From Reyranella sp. (GTDB lineage Bacteria; Pseudomonadota; Alphaproteobacteria; Reyranellales; Reyranellaceae): 11,308 bases of DNA. Below, piece by piece: positions 1-8,743 of this stretch (positions within the stretch are counted from its first letter, which is position 1; each line of letters starts with the position of its first letter). The notes under the pieces are model-generated. The model was not told the origin of the DNA and searched no databases. It saw only the letters and a list, made by a program, of their open reading frames with translations. Location: contig JADHLS010000085.1 in NCBI GenBank assembly GCA_016780605.1, positions 1-11,308 on the forward strand, written 5' to 3'. The translations under genes and the position numbers were made by a program.

Positions 1-2
1 TA

Positions 3-1433
3 GCGAACCAGGCAATCGCGACCGCTGATGTCGCCGTCGACCACGATCTCATCCCATTTCTCGGCATGGCCGACATAGTTGATGGGCACGTCGTAGTGCT
101 GGCTCCAGAAGAACGGTACGCAGTCGAACTTGTTGCCCGCGCCCAACATGTTGAGCGCCGCCACCTGCCCCTGGCGCTCGGCGACCACCCAGTGCTCGAC
201 GCGGATGTTCTCGCCGCTGTTCGGGTCGGGCCAGCGCGCGATGTCTCCGGCGGCGAAGATGTCGGGCGCACTGGTCGCCAGAAGGCCATCGACGGCCAGG
301 CCGCGATCGATCCTGAGCCCGGCCTTTTCCGCGAGATCGAGGCGTGGCCGCACGCCCACGCCCATTACCATCAGGTCGGCCTCGAGCGTGGCGCCGCTCT
401 TCAGCATGGCCTTCTTGCCGTCGAGGCTGCTCACCGTATCCTCGAGGTGGAAGATGACGCCGTGTTCTTCGTGCAGGGCGCGCACGAAGTCGCCCATGGC
501 GGGTCCCAGAATCCGCTCCATGGGGCGCTTTTCGGGCGCCACCACGTGCACCTCGATTCCGCGATGGCGCAACGAGGCGGCCACCTCGAGACCGATGAAG
601 CTTGCGCCGATCACCACCGCGCGCTTGGCCGTCTTGGCGCCTTCGATGATCGCCCGGCTGTCGGCCAGGCTGCGCAGCGTAAGGACGTGGCCCGCCGCGG
701 CGCCGGGTATTGTGAGGCGCACCGGCTCGGCGCCCGTGGCGAGAAGCAGGCGGTCGTACGCCACCTTGCCGCCGCCCGACAGCGTTACCTCGCGTGTTTT
801 GGCATCGATGGCTGCGGCGCTGCTCTTGAGGCGGAGATCGATGTTGTTCTCGGAGTAGAACTCATCGCCCCGCAACGGCACCCATTCCTCGGGCGCGTTG
901 CCGGCGAGATAGTCCTTGGAGAGATTGGGCCGATCGACGGGGGCGGCATCCTCGCCGCTCAGCATGACGATGCTGCCGTTGTATTTCTCGCGGCGCAGCA
1001 TTTCGGCCGCGGCAAATCCTGCCGCCCCGCCGCCGACGATCACAATTTTGTCCGGCGCCTTCGCCGCCTTGGACGGCGACTTGGCCGGCACCGTGCGCTT
1101 TTCCCTGACGAAGACCTTCCCCGCTCGCTGCTCGACCGCCCAGCAGTCGATCGGACTGAAGGCGGGCGCCGCCACCGCTTCGCCGGTGCGCAGGCTGAAA
1201 CAGGCATGGTGCCAAGGGCAACGCACTGTATCGCCGACCACCAGGCCGTCGGCGAGCGGGCCGTGATAGTGACTACAAGACGCGCCGACCGCGAACACCT
1301 CGGTGCCGTGCCGCGCCAACACCACCTGCTCGTCACCGACATGACCCAACAACAGGGCACCGTCGGCAAGTTCGTTGAAGTCTACTCCCTGGCTCAGGTC
1401 GGGTCCGCTGGGCTTGGCGTCGGGCTCAGCCAT
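3..1433 (-). CDS. Rieske [2Fe-2S]-FAD/NAD(P)H oxidoreductase fusion, AIF-like (3' end outside window)
   Basis: 477 residues are visible and the C-terminus lies beyond base 1. Residues about 10-112 form a Rieske ferredoxin domain with cluster ligands C53-x-H55 and C72-x2-H75 (CSHYHG and CPWHH). A Lys/Ala/Pro-rich linker (about 112-128) leads to a pyridine-nucleotide-disulfide reductase module: FAD-binding GGGAAGFAAAE at 134-144, NAD(P)-binding VVIGASFIGLEVA at 273-285, and the second FAD motif FAAGDIARW at 393-401. The region after about 410 matches the start of the Reductase_C domain. Proteins of this layout (AIFM3-like, ferredoxin reductase-type) pass electrons between NAD(P)H, FAD and a 2Fe-2S centre; the partner here is unknown. 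No signal peptide is seen, so it is probably cytosolic. The ATG at 1433 is supported by GGGGAGGA (1438-1445) 4 nt upstream. It is divergent from kdgK, 73 bp away. Family assignment is firm; physiological substrate is not known. Confidence 0.93.
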   Translation of the reverse strand, partial: MAEPDAKPSGPDLSQGVDFNELADGALLLGHVGDEQVVLARHGTEVFAVGASCSHYHGPLADGLVVGDTVRCPWHHACFSLRTGEAVAAPAFSPIDCWAVEQRAGKVFVREKRTVPAKSPSKAAKAPDKIVIVGGGAAGFAAAEMLRREKYNGSIVMLSGEDAAPVDRPNLSKDYLAGNAPEEWVPLRGDEFYSENNIDLRLKSSAAAIDAKTREVTLSGGGKVAYDRLLLATGAEPVRLTIPGAAAGHVLTLRSLADSRAIIEGAKTAKRAVVIGASFIGLEVAASLRHRGIEVHVVAPEKRPMERILGPAMGDFVRALHEEHGVIFHLEDTVSSLDGKKAMLKSGATLEADLMVMGVGVRPRLDLAEKAGLRIDRGLAVDGLLATSAPDIFAAGDIARWPDPNSGENIRVEHWVVAERQGQVAALNMLGAGNKFDCVPFFWSQHYDVPINYVGHAEKWDEIVVDGDISGRDCLVR

Positions 1434-1437
1434 TGCA

Positions 1438-1445
1438 TCCTCCCC
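1438..1445 (-). promoter_or_regulatory. Shine-Dalgarno site of the Rieske-FAD reductase gene
   Basis: On the minus strand this reads GGGGAGGA, 4 nt before the ATG at 1433. It fixes the start of the Rieske fusion protein and lies inside the short divergent spacer shared with kdgK. Confidence 0.7.
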
Positions 1446-1447
1446 TC

Positions 1448-1471
1448 ATCGGAGTTGGGTTATCGGAGTTG
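1448..1471. repeat. 14-bp-period direct repeat in divergent spacer
   Basis: The decamer ATCGGAGTTG occurs at 1448-1457 and again at 1462-1471, with GGTT between them. It sits in the 73-bp spacer between the divergent Rieske-reductase and kdgK starts. It could be a paired operator for a regulator of one or both genes, or a small slippage duplication. Only the repeat itself is seen; regulatory use is inference. Confidence 0.5.
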
Positions 1472-1506
1472 AGTGCGTGGCGGCACCATGGGAAACCTTG
1501 GCGGTC

Positions 1507-2436
1507 ATGTCCACCTCCCCGGCCCTCGTCTCCATCGGCGAGCCCCTGATCGAGTTCAACCGCCCGCGCGAAAGCGACGGGCGGACGTGGCTGCAAGGCT
1601 TCGGCGGCGATTCGCAGAATGTCGCCATCGCGGCCGCCCGGCAGGGCGCCGATGCCGGCTACATCACCAGCGTCGGCCAGGACTGGATGGGCGATGCCTT
1701 CCTTGAGCTCTGGAAGGCCGAAGGCGTCGATGCCTCGAGGGTCACCCGGCATCCCACGGCACCCACCGGCGTGAGCTTCGTCACGCACGGCCCGAGCGGC
1801 CACAAGTTCGACTATCTGCGCAAGAACTCGGCGGCCTCGCTGATGACGCCTGACGGCCTGCCGGCGGACTACATCATGAGCGCGCGCATCTTCCACCTGT
1901 CGGCCATCGGCCAGGCGATCAGCGACAGCGCGCGGGCGACCTGCGATGCCGCCATCACGGCGGCACGGGCCACCGGCGTGAAGGTCTCGTACGACACCAA
2001 CCTGCGGCTGCGATTGTGGGACCTCGAGACTGCGCGCCGCACCATCGATGCCACCGTGGCGCACTGCGACATCCTGCTGCCGAGCCTGGACGATTCCCAG
2101 CAGCTCACCGGCCTCACCGAGCCTGACGACATCGTCGATCACTATCTGAGGTTGGGAGCGCCCCTGGTCGCCCTCAAGATGTCAGCCGAGGGCTGCCTGG
2201 TCGCCACCTCGAAGGATCGTATCCGCCTGCCGGGCCTGCGCGTGGCCGCCGTCGACGCGACCGGCGCCGGCGATACGTTCGACGGCTCGTTCCTGGCCCG
2301 CCTGCTGGCGGGCGATACGCTGCGCGAGGCGGCGCGCTATGCCAACACCGCCGCCGCCATGTCGACGCGCGGCTATGGCGCGGTGACGCCTATTCCGCGG
2401 GCGGCCGAAGTCCGGCTTGAAATGGCGCGCGTATGA
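1507..2436 (+). CDS. kdgK: 2-keto-3-deoxygluconate kinase (PfkB/ribokinase family sugar kinase)
   Basis: 309 aa, a usual length for PfkB-family KDG kinases, which phosphorylate 2-keto-3-deoxygluconate to KDPG with ATP. The N-terminus holds SIGEPLIEF (9-17) and PfkB signature 1 starts at GFGGDSQNVAIAA (31-43). YLRKNSAAS (103-111) and SYDTNLRLRLW (161-171) resemble the substrate-binding segments of known KDG kinases. PfkB signature 2 is DATGAGDTFDGSF (250-262), with D256 as the expected catalytic base. The ATG at 1507 is chosen because the family N-terminus begins directly after it; in-frame codons upstream to 1375 run into the divergent gene and do not look like the family. No strong Shine-Dalgarno is seen. 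The product feeds the KDPG aldolase encoded at 4470-5096 on the other strand. Its last 47 bp overlap the end of the convergent hydroxylase gene. Kinase family is near certain; KDG rather than another keto-sugar is likely but not proven. Confidence 0.9.
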   Translation: MSTSPALVSIGEPLIEFNRPRESDGRTWLQGFGGDSQNVAIAAARQGADAGYITSVGQDWMGDAFLELWKAEGVDASRVTRHPTAPTGVSFVTHGPSGHKFDYLRKNSAASLMTPDGLPADYIMSARIFHLSAIGQAISDSARATCDAAITAARATGVKVSYDTNLRLRLWDLETARRTIDATVAHCDILLPSLDDSQQLTGLTEPDDIVDHYLRLGAPLVALKMSAEGCLVATSKDRIRLPGLRVAAVDATGAGDTFDGSFLARLLAGDTLREAARYANTAAAMSTRGYGAVTPIPRAAEVRLEMARV

Positions 2437-3385
2437 AGCGCGGCGCAACCGCCTTCAGGAAGCGGCCGAACACCGTCACCTGTTGAGCGATCCAGCCACG
2501 GCCATTGTCGGCATCGATCGCCGGATCGTCGACCCCGGTCGGCCGGTACTTGATGTCGTAGATTGCCGTTCCGAACAGGATGTCCCAGATCGGAAAGACC
2601 GGCGCGAAATTGTGATCCTGGATATGGCGCTCGTCGGGATTGGCCAGCGCATGGTGCAGCCGGTGAAAGCGCGGACCGACGATCAGGCGCTCGCCGACGC
2701 GGCCGAAGCTCATGTCGACGTTGGCGTGGCTCCAGCTCTCGACCAGCCGGCCGACCAGCAGGATGGTCACGTATTCGCCGGGCTGCACGCCCACCACCTG
2801 GGAGAACAGCACCAGTGCAAGCGTGATCAGCAGATCGTCGAGGACATGGTTGCGATCGTCGGACCATACCGTCATACGGCGCTGGCTGTGGTGCAGGCTG
2901 TGCAGCTGCCACCACGCGGGAATGGCGTGCTGCGCGCGATGCAGCCAGTAGGCGGCAAAGTCGTAGAGCACGAAATAGACCATGAACGAGGCCAGCACGT
3001 TGTCGCCCAGCCACGGCAGCAGCCGCTCCAGGCGCGGCGGCGCGATCCCCCAGGCGCGCATCAACAGCTCGATTTCCTGGGTGAGCGGATAGGTGACGAT
3101 GAAGATGGCGAGCGGGATGATGCCGAGCTTGTTAAGGACGGTGTAGACCCGATCGACCGAGATCAGGCGGTCGTCGCCTTCGCGCTCGAGCGGCCAGCGC
3201 TTTTCGAAGAAACGCATGGCAAGCGCGATGGCCGCGATCTGAACGACGCCCAGCATGACGAATTCGACGGCGTTGTAGCCCGGCTCGTACCAGGCCATTT
3301 CGCCCATCCAGAATAGCAGCGGCCCGACGAAGGTCTCGAAGAGCCAGTTCTGGACACCAACCCAAAGATCGATGAGGTCCCTCAT
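2390..3385 (-). CDS. Fatty acid hydroxylase/sterol desaturase family membrane protein
   Basis: 331 aa integral membrane di-iron oxygenase of the FA_hydroxylase family (PF04116). The metal-ligand histidine boxes are all present: HRAQH (149-153), HSLHH (162-166), HRLHH (241-245), plus H180, H220, H254 and H258 (HIQDH). PIWDILFGT (265-273) near the C-terminus is typical of the family. Hydrophobic stretches near 38-58, 85-105, 130-147 and 184-210 are probable membrane segments. Relatives hydroxylate or desaturate sterols, carotenoids, fatty acyl chains or alkylglycerols; the substrate cannot be told from sequence. The ATG at 3385 lies 10 nt after the stop of the beta-propeller gene, which suggests co-transcription. 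A longer in-frame start at 3439 would overlap that gene by 44 bp and adds 18 Arg/Pro-rich residues unlike the family, so it is not used. The 3' end runs 47 bp into kdgK on the opposite strand. Confidence 0.92.
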   Translation of the reverse strand: MRDLIDLWVGVQNWLFETFVGPLLFWMGEMAWYEPGYNAVEFVMLGVVQIAAIALAMRFFEKRWPLEREGDDRLISVDRVYTVLNKLGIIPLAIFIVTYPLTQEIELLMRAWGIAPPRLERLLPWLGDNVLASFMVYFVLYDFAAYWLHRAQHAIPAWWQLHSLHHSQRRMTVWSDDRNHVLDDLLITLALVLFSQVVGVQPGEYVTILLVGRLVESWSHANVDMSFGRVGERLIVGPRFHRLHHALANPDERHIQDHNFAPVFPIWDILFGTAIYDIKYRPTGVDDPAIDADNGRGWIAQQVTVFGRFLKAVAPRFIRAPFQAGLRPPAE

Positions 3386-3395
3386 CGGCACCCGC

Positions 3396-4415
3396 TCAGC
3401 GGCTGGCGGGAGACGTCGATACCGAGCGGAGCGCCCCACCGGCGGGGCTGATGGGCGAGCCCGGCGACGCCGGATCCGACTTCAGCATGAACACGCCATG
3501 CGGCGACTTGCCGACGGGAATGTTGGCCACGACCTTGAGTTGGTCGAGATCGACCACGGCGACGCGGCGCAGGAAGCGCTGCGTAACCCACAGCTCCTTG
3601 CCGTCGGCGGAAATCGCCATGCAATCCGGACCACCCGCCACCTTGATGGTGCCCGCGACCTTCATCTCCTGCGTGTCGACCAGGGAGACCGTACCCTCGA
3701 CACGGTTGGACAGGAACCAATGCCGGCCGTCGCCCTTGGGCCAGAAGTTGTGCGCCCCCTTGCCGGTCTGCAGACGGCCGGTGACGCTGCCGTCCTTGGG
3801 ATCCACCGAGACCACGCCGTCCTCGCCGGTCAGCGCCACCAGCAGGCGCTTGTTGTCCGCCAACATGATCACGCCCGCCGGCGTGTTGCCGACCGGCACG
3901 TTCCATTTCAGCGTCTGGGTGGCGAGATCGAAAGCCGCCAAGCGGCCGCTCTGCTGCAGGGTGATGTAGACGGTCTTGGACTCGGCATCGAAGGCCATAT
4001 GGCTCGGCAGGCCGTCGATGAAGATGCGGCCGGCGAGCTTGAAGCCGTCGGCGTGGAAGATGTCCACATGGTCGAGCCGGTAGGCCACCGTCACGAACCA
4101 CTTGCCACTCGGGCTGAAGCCCAGGTGGTAGGGGTCGATGACGTCGCGCACGACGCGACGCTTCTCGCCGGTATTGGCGTCGAGCACCAGCAGCTCGTTG
4201 GTGGCGGTCGAGGCCACCAGCACTTCCTTGCCGTCGGGCGTGGCGATCAGGTGGTGCGGCTCGCGGCCCACCGGGTGGCGCGCCTGCTCGATGCGACCGG
4301 TGCGGCTCAGGATGCTGTAGGAAGCTTCCTCGGAGTTCAGGACCAGCACCGAATCGGCTCGCGCGCTGCCAACAACCGCCAACAGCGCCGTCGCCGCAAT
4401 CGCCAGATTCTTCAT
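3396..4415 (-). CDS. Secreted YVTN-family seven-repeat beta-propeller protein
   Basis: 339 aa. A Sec signal peptide (MKNLAIAATALLAVVGSARA, cleaved near residue 20) sends it to the periplasm. The body has seven repeats of about 41-44 residues. Each opens with a variant of G-x-x-P-H followed by a D/N-G-K turn and a strand such as EVLVAST, KTVYITL or ELWVTQR; repeat starts fall near residues 50, 94, 135, 176, 218, 261 and 302. This is the YncE/YVTN propeller pattern, usually a binding or scaffold fold; no catalytic site is evident. The last 27 residues (313-339) are a Ser/Pro/Ala-rich tail outside the propeller. The ATG at 4415 fits the signal peptide; a GTG at 4442 would add nine residues in front of it and is less likely. 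A GGAG lies 13 nt upstream of the ATG, which is rather far. The gene sits 54 bp after eda and 10 bp before the hydroxylase gene. The ligand is unknown. Confidence 0.88.
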   Translation of the reverse strand: MKNLAIAATALLAVVGSARADSVLVLNSEEASYSILSRTGRIEQARHPVGREPHHLIATPDGKEVLVASTATNELLVLDANTGEKRRVVRDVIDPYHLGFSPSGKWFVTVAYRLDHVDIFHADGFKLAGRIFIDGLPSHMAFDAESKTVYITLQQSGRLAAFDLATQTLKWNVPVGNTPAGVIMLADNKRLLVALTGEDGVVSVDPKDGSVTGRLQTGKGAHNFWPKGDGRHWFLSNRVEGTVSLVDTQEMKVAGTIKVAGGPDCMAISADGKELWVTQRFLRRVAVVDLDQLKVVANIPVGKSPHGVFMLKSDPASPGSPISPAGGALRSVSTSPASR

Positions 4416-4469
4416 GAAAACGGTCGAGCTCCTTGCCCGCACAGTGATGACACCTTTCCGCGCGCCGCG

Positions 4470-5096
4470 CTAGAACCGTTTGTAACGCGCCGCTGCGGCG
4501 GCGAGCCGCTCAACGTGTGACCAATCTTGGGCAAGCACCGCCTCACGCGGCGCGACCCACGAACCGCCAATGCAGGCGACGTTGGCAAGGGCGAGGTAAG
4601 CGGGCGCCGTCTCGGCGCCGATGCCGCCGGTCGGGCAGAAGCGCAGGCCGGCCAGCGGCGCCGCCACCGCCTTCAACCAGCCCACGCCACCCGCCACGTC
4701 CGCCGGAAAGAACTTCATGAGCCGGATCCCTTGCTCGGCCAGGACCATCGCCTCCGACACCGTCTGTACGCCCGGCAGGAACGGCAGGCCGGCGGAGCGG
4801 GTCGCTGCAGCCACCGCCGCCGTGCAGCCCGGGCTGACGGCAAAGCGGGCTCCCACCCTCTGAATTTGCTCGACCTGGGAAGCTTCCAGGACAGTGCCGG
4901 CGCCGACGACGGCATCCGGCACCTCGGCGGCAATCGCTTCCAGGGCGGCCACCGCCGTTGCAGTGCGAAGCGTGATCTCGAGCACCGGCAGGCCGCCTCT
5001 GACCAGCGCCCGGGCGAGCGGGACCGCATCCGCCACCCGCTCGATCGTGAGCACGGGAATGACCGGCGCCAGACCGGCAATGGCGGCAATGTCCAA
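4470..5096 (-). CDS. eda: KHG/KDPG aldolase (2-dehydro-3-deoxy-phosphogluconate / 4-hydroxy-2-oxoglutarate aldolase)
   Basis: 208 aa, the normal size for the class I KDPG aldolase TIM barrel. It cleaves KDPG to pyruvate and glyceraldehyde-3-phosphate, and many members also cleave 4-hydroxy-2-oxoglutarate to pyruvate and glyoxylate. Visible active-site residues are E40 and R44 in LEITLRT, T68 in GAGTVL, the Schiff-base lysine K128 in MKFFPA, and the phosphate-loop segment CPTGGI (154-159); these line up with E45, R49, T73 and K133 of E. coli Eda. The start is a TTG at 5096, the only plausible initiation codon upstream of residue E40, with GGAG (5106-5109) 9 nt before it. The codon begins 2 nt after the SDR stop, so translation is very likely coupled. 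With KdgK (1507-2436) it completes the lower KDG route. Family is certain; whether KDPG or KHG is the natural substrate is open. Confidence 0.94.
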   Translation of the reverse strand: MDIAAIAGLAPVIPVLTIERVADAVPLARALVRGGLPVLEITLRTATAVAALEAIAAEVPDAVVGAGTVLEASQVEQIQRVGARFAVSPGCTAAVAAATRSAGLPFLPGVQTVSEAMVLAEQGIRLMKFFPADVAGGVGWLKAVAAPLAGLRFCPTGGIGAETAPAYLALANVACIGGSWVAPREAVLAQDWSHVERLAAAAARYKRF

Positions 5097-5098
5097 GG

Positions 5099-6872
<1,774 letters not shown>

Positions 6873-6935
6873 GTTGTCCCTCCTTCCAGCCTGCCGATTT
6901 AACCGCTTCCCCTTCCTTGCCGCAACGAAGTCCGT

Positions 6936-7682
6936 CTAGTTGACGCCGACGGCCCTGCTCATGGTCGGACCGATCTCGGCGTGGATCACGAGGTCGGCGT
7001 CGTCGTCCTGGTCGGTGGCGTCGCGGTTGACGATGACCAGCCTGGCGCCCTTGCGCTTGGCAACGCGCGGAAAGCCTGCCGCCGGATAGACCACCAGCGA
7101 GCTGCCCAGCACGATGAAGAGGTCGCAAGCCATGGTCTCATCCTGGGCCCGTGCCATCTGGATCTCCGGCATTGCCTGGCCGAACGAGATGGTGGCGGTC
7201 TTCACGATGCCCTCACACTTCTCGCAGAACGGCAGCTTGCCCGCTCCCAGGAAGGCCTTGCGGATCGGATCGAGCTCATGGCGGTGGCCGCAATCCAGGC
7301 AGCTCGCGTAGGTCGAGTTACCGTGCAGCTCGATCACCTTGGAATCGGCGACGCCGGAGCGCTGGTGCAGGCCGTCGACGTTCTGGGTGATAATGGCGCT
7401 CATGCGGCCCTGCTCGACCAGCTTGGCGAGGGCGCGGTGGCCGGCATTGGGCTCGGCCTTGAGCATGGTCTCGTCGGTCGCGAACTTGCGCCGCCAGGAT
7501 TCGCGGCGCATCTCCTCCGAAGCCATGAAGTCGTCGAAATAGATCGGCTTGTACTTCGTCCAGATGCCGCCCGGCGAGCGGAAGTCCGGAATGCCGGACT
7601 CCGTCGAGATACCGGCGCCGGTGAAGGCGACGATACGCTTGGCCGAGCCGATCGCTTCCTTCAGGCGTTCGATGTCGTCCAT
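6936..7682 (-). CDS. Sir2-family NAD-dependent protein deacylase (sirtuin, CobB/NpdA type)
   Basis: 248 aa, a compact bacterial sirtuin that removes acyl groups from protein lysines using NAD+, releasing nicotinamide and O-acyl-ADP-ribose. NAD-binding GAGISTESGIPDFRS spans 22-36, QNVDGLHQRSG 100-110, the catalytic histidine is H120 (ELHGN), and the zinc site is C128-x2-C131 with C153-x2-C156. LGSSLVVYPAAGF (192-204) and IVNRD (217-221) complete the Rossmann part. The segment after the flexible loop reads SWRRKF (62-67) where class III desuccinylases such as E. coli CobB carry a Tyr-x-x-Arg pair. I see no such Tyr, so a strong preference for succinyl-lysine is doubtful. ATG at 7682 with GAGGAGGGG (7686-7694) 3 nt upstream. 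It lies 32 bp after the COG3650-like gene and 63 bp before the TAXI gene. Targets are unknown. Confidence 0.95.
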   Translation of the reverse strand: MDDIERLKEAIGSAKRIVAFTGAGISTESGIPDFRSPGGIWTKYKPIYFDDFMASEEMRRESWRRKFATDETMLKAEPNAGHRALAKLVEQGRMSAIITQNVDGLHQRSGVADSKVIELHGNSTYASCLDCGHRHELDPIRKAFLGAGKLPFCEKCEGIVKTATISFGQAMPEIQMARAQDETMACDLFIVLGSSLVVYPAAGFPRVAKRKGARLVIVNRDATDQDDDADLVIHAEIGPTMSRAVGVN

Positions 7683-7714
7683 TGTCCCCTCCTCTACGCT
7701 CAGGGCGCCAACTT

Positions 7715-8743
7715 TCAGGGTGCGGGCATTGCCGGATTGTGGGCGGCGCAGCCGGCCATGGCCCTGCCCTCGTTCTTGATCTGGATGGAATAGGCGAACA
7801 ACGACCCGGATTGCGAATCGACGCAGCGCCGCTCGTCGATCAGGATCACGGGCTCGGGCGCCTCCGCCGCCGTGTACATGATCGTGCCATCCTGCCGCTG
7901 GGCGCCGGTGTGGGCCACGCGCTGCGCCGAGGCACCGCCCAGCACGCTCAGCACGAGATCCCGCGCCGTCACTTCAAGTCGCCAGGACGGGTCGTTGCCG
8001 ACCGCGATCCACTCGCGCTGATCGAAGCGTTCGCGGCAGCCGGCCGTCTCCACCGCCGCCCGGCGCAATTCCAGCGCGGCGATTCCGGCCCCAAGGCCGA
8101 CTTCGCGGCTGCCATAGACCTCGACGAACATCGGCCGGCCCTCCTTGCCCGCCGTCAGCTCGCGCAGGGCACGCGTGAGCTCCTGATCCGGGGTACGGTC
8201 CTCCAGCGTGAGCGGCGCGCCATCGCACGGCAAGAGCTGCAGGCGGCCGCCGAGGTCGCGCACCAGCCCGCGCAGCCTGACGGCGCTCGCCGGCAAGGGT
8301 TGGCGCGGCACTTCAGGCGCCGTCGCGACCTGGCCGAGCGGCAGGACCGCCTTGTCAGTCGGCGGCGGTGGCGCCGGTGTGCCGCGTGTGGTGGGCGTCG
8401 GCGCCGAGCGTGTCGCCAATGTCGGCAGGGCGTAGAAGAACAGCGGCCGATACTGGCTGTCGAGCAGGCAGACGAACTGCGTCTCGAAGGGCGGGCCGTT
8501 GCGGTAGGTGAGCTTGCCGCGCAGCGTCAGTGCCGCGGTGACAGCCTGCGACCCTGCCTTGGATTCGACTCTTTCCAACGCCGGCGGCGGGAAGTCGAGC
8601 GCCGTCACACGGTCGATCGACGGGCTGAGCTTGCGATACTGGGCCTCGCCGAATGTGGCGCATTGCTGGGCCATCTGGCCCTGGGCCGCTGCGGGCAAGG
8701 CGCCGATCGCGAGCGGCAACGCGATGAGCAGGATCCTGAACAT
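7715..8743 (-). CDS. Secreted protein with C-terminal COG3650-like domain
   Basis: 342 aa with a clear Sec signal peptide (MFRILLIALPLAIGALPAAA-Q, cleavage near residue 20), so periplasmic or outer-membrane associated. Residues about 22-105 form an N-terminal part with C28 and C92 that I do not recognise. A Pro/Thr-rich linker covers about 106-150. The C-terminal part (about 155-340) resembles COG3650 proteins: LRGLVRDLGGRLQLLPC (157-173), the core AVGNDPSWRLEV (247-258), and the closing C307-VDSQSGSLFAYSI followed by GC (331-332). C173, C236, C307 and C332 are candidate disulfide partners. COG3650 has no settled function; neighbours of the family include HslJ/NlpE-like envelope-stress proteins. 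No good Shine-Dalgarno precedes the ATG at 8743, but the signal peptide supports it. It is divergent from the small secreted gene at 8932. Reality of the gene is very likely; function is unknown. Confidence 0.8.
   Translation of the reverse strand: MFRILLIALPLAIGALPAAAQGQMAQQCATFGEAQYRKLSPSIDRVTALDFPPPALERVESKAGSQAVTAALTLRGKLTYRNGPPFETQFVCLLDSQYRPLFFYALPTLATRSAPTPTTRGTPAPPPPTDKAVLPLGQVATAPEVPRQPLPASAVRLRGLVRDLGGRLQLLPCDGAPLTLEDRTPDQELTRALRELTAGKEGRPMFVEVYGSREVGLGAGIAALELRRAAVETAGCRERFDQREWIAVGNDPSWRLEVTARDLVLSVLGGASAQRVAHTGAQRQDGTIMYTAAEAPEPVILIDERRCVDSQSGSLFAYSIQIKNEGRAMAGCAAHNPAMPAP

Noticed and set aside
66..1472. 468-codon plus-strand open frame opposite the Rieske-FAD reductase
   Set aside because: The translation is His/Arg/Ala-rich with no recognisable domain, while the minus strand gives intact Rieske, FAD and NAD motifs. 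It is a by-product of G/C third-position bias.
1375..1506. Upstream extension of kdgK to an ATG at 1375
   Set aside because: It would overlap the start of the divergent Rieske gene and add 44 residues not found in the kinase family.
3386..3439. Earlier start for the hydroxylase at 3439
   Set aside because: It adds an Arg/Pro-rich stretch overlapping the propeller's Ser/Pro tail; the ATG at 3385 gives a normal membrane protein N-terminus.
4416..4469. Search for a terminator or promoter between eda and the propeller gene
   Set aside because: The 54-bp gap is G/C-rich but forms no clean stem-loop with a T-run, and no -35/-10 pair is convincing.
2417..4520. Long plus-strand open frames (2417-3316 and 3372-4520) opposite the hydroxylase and propeller genes
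   Set aside because: They have no domain, signal peptide or ribosome site, and the minus strand holds clear family motifs throughout.
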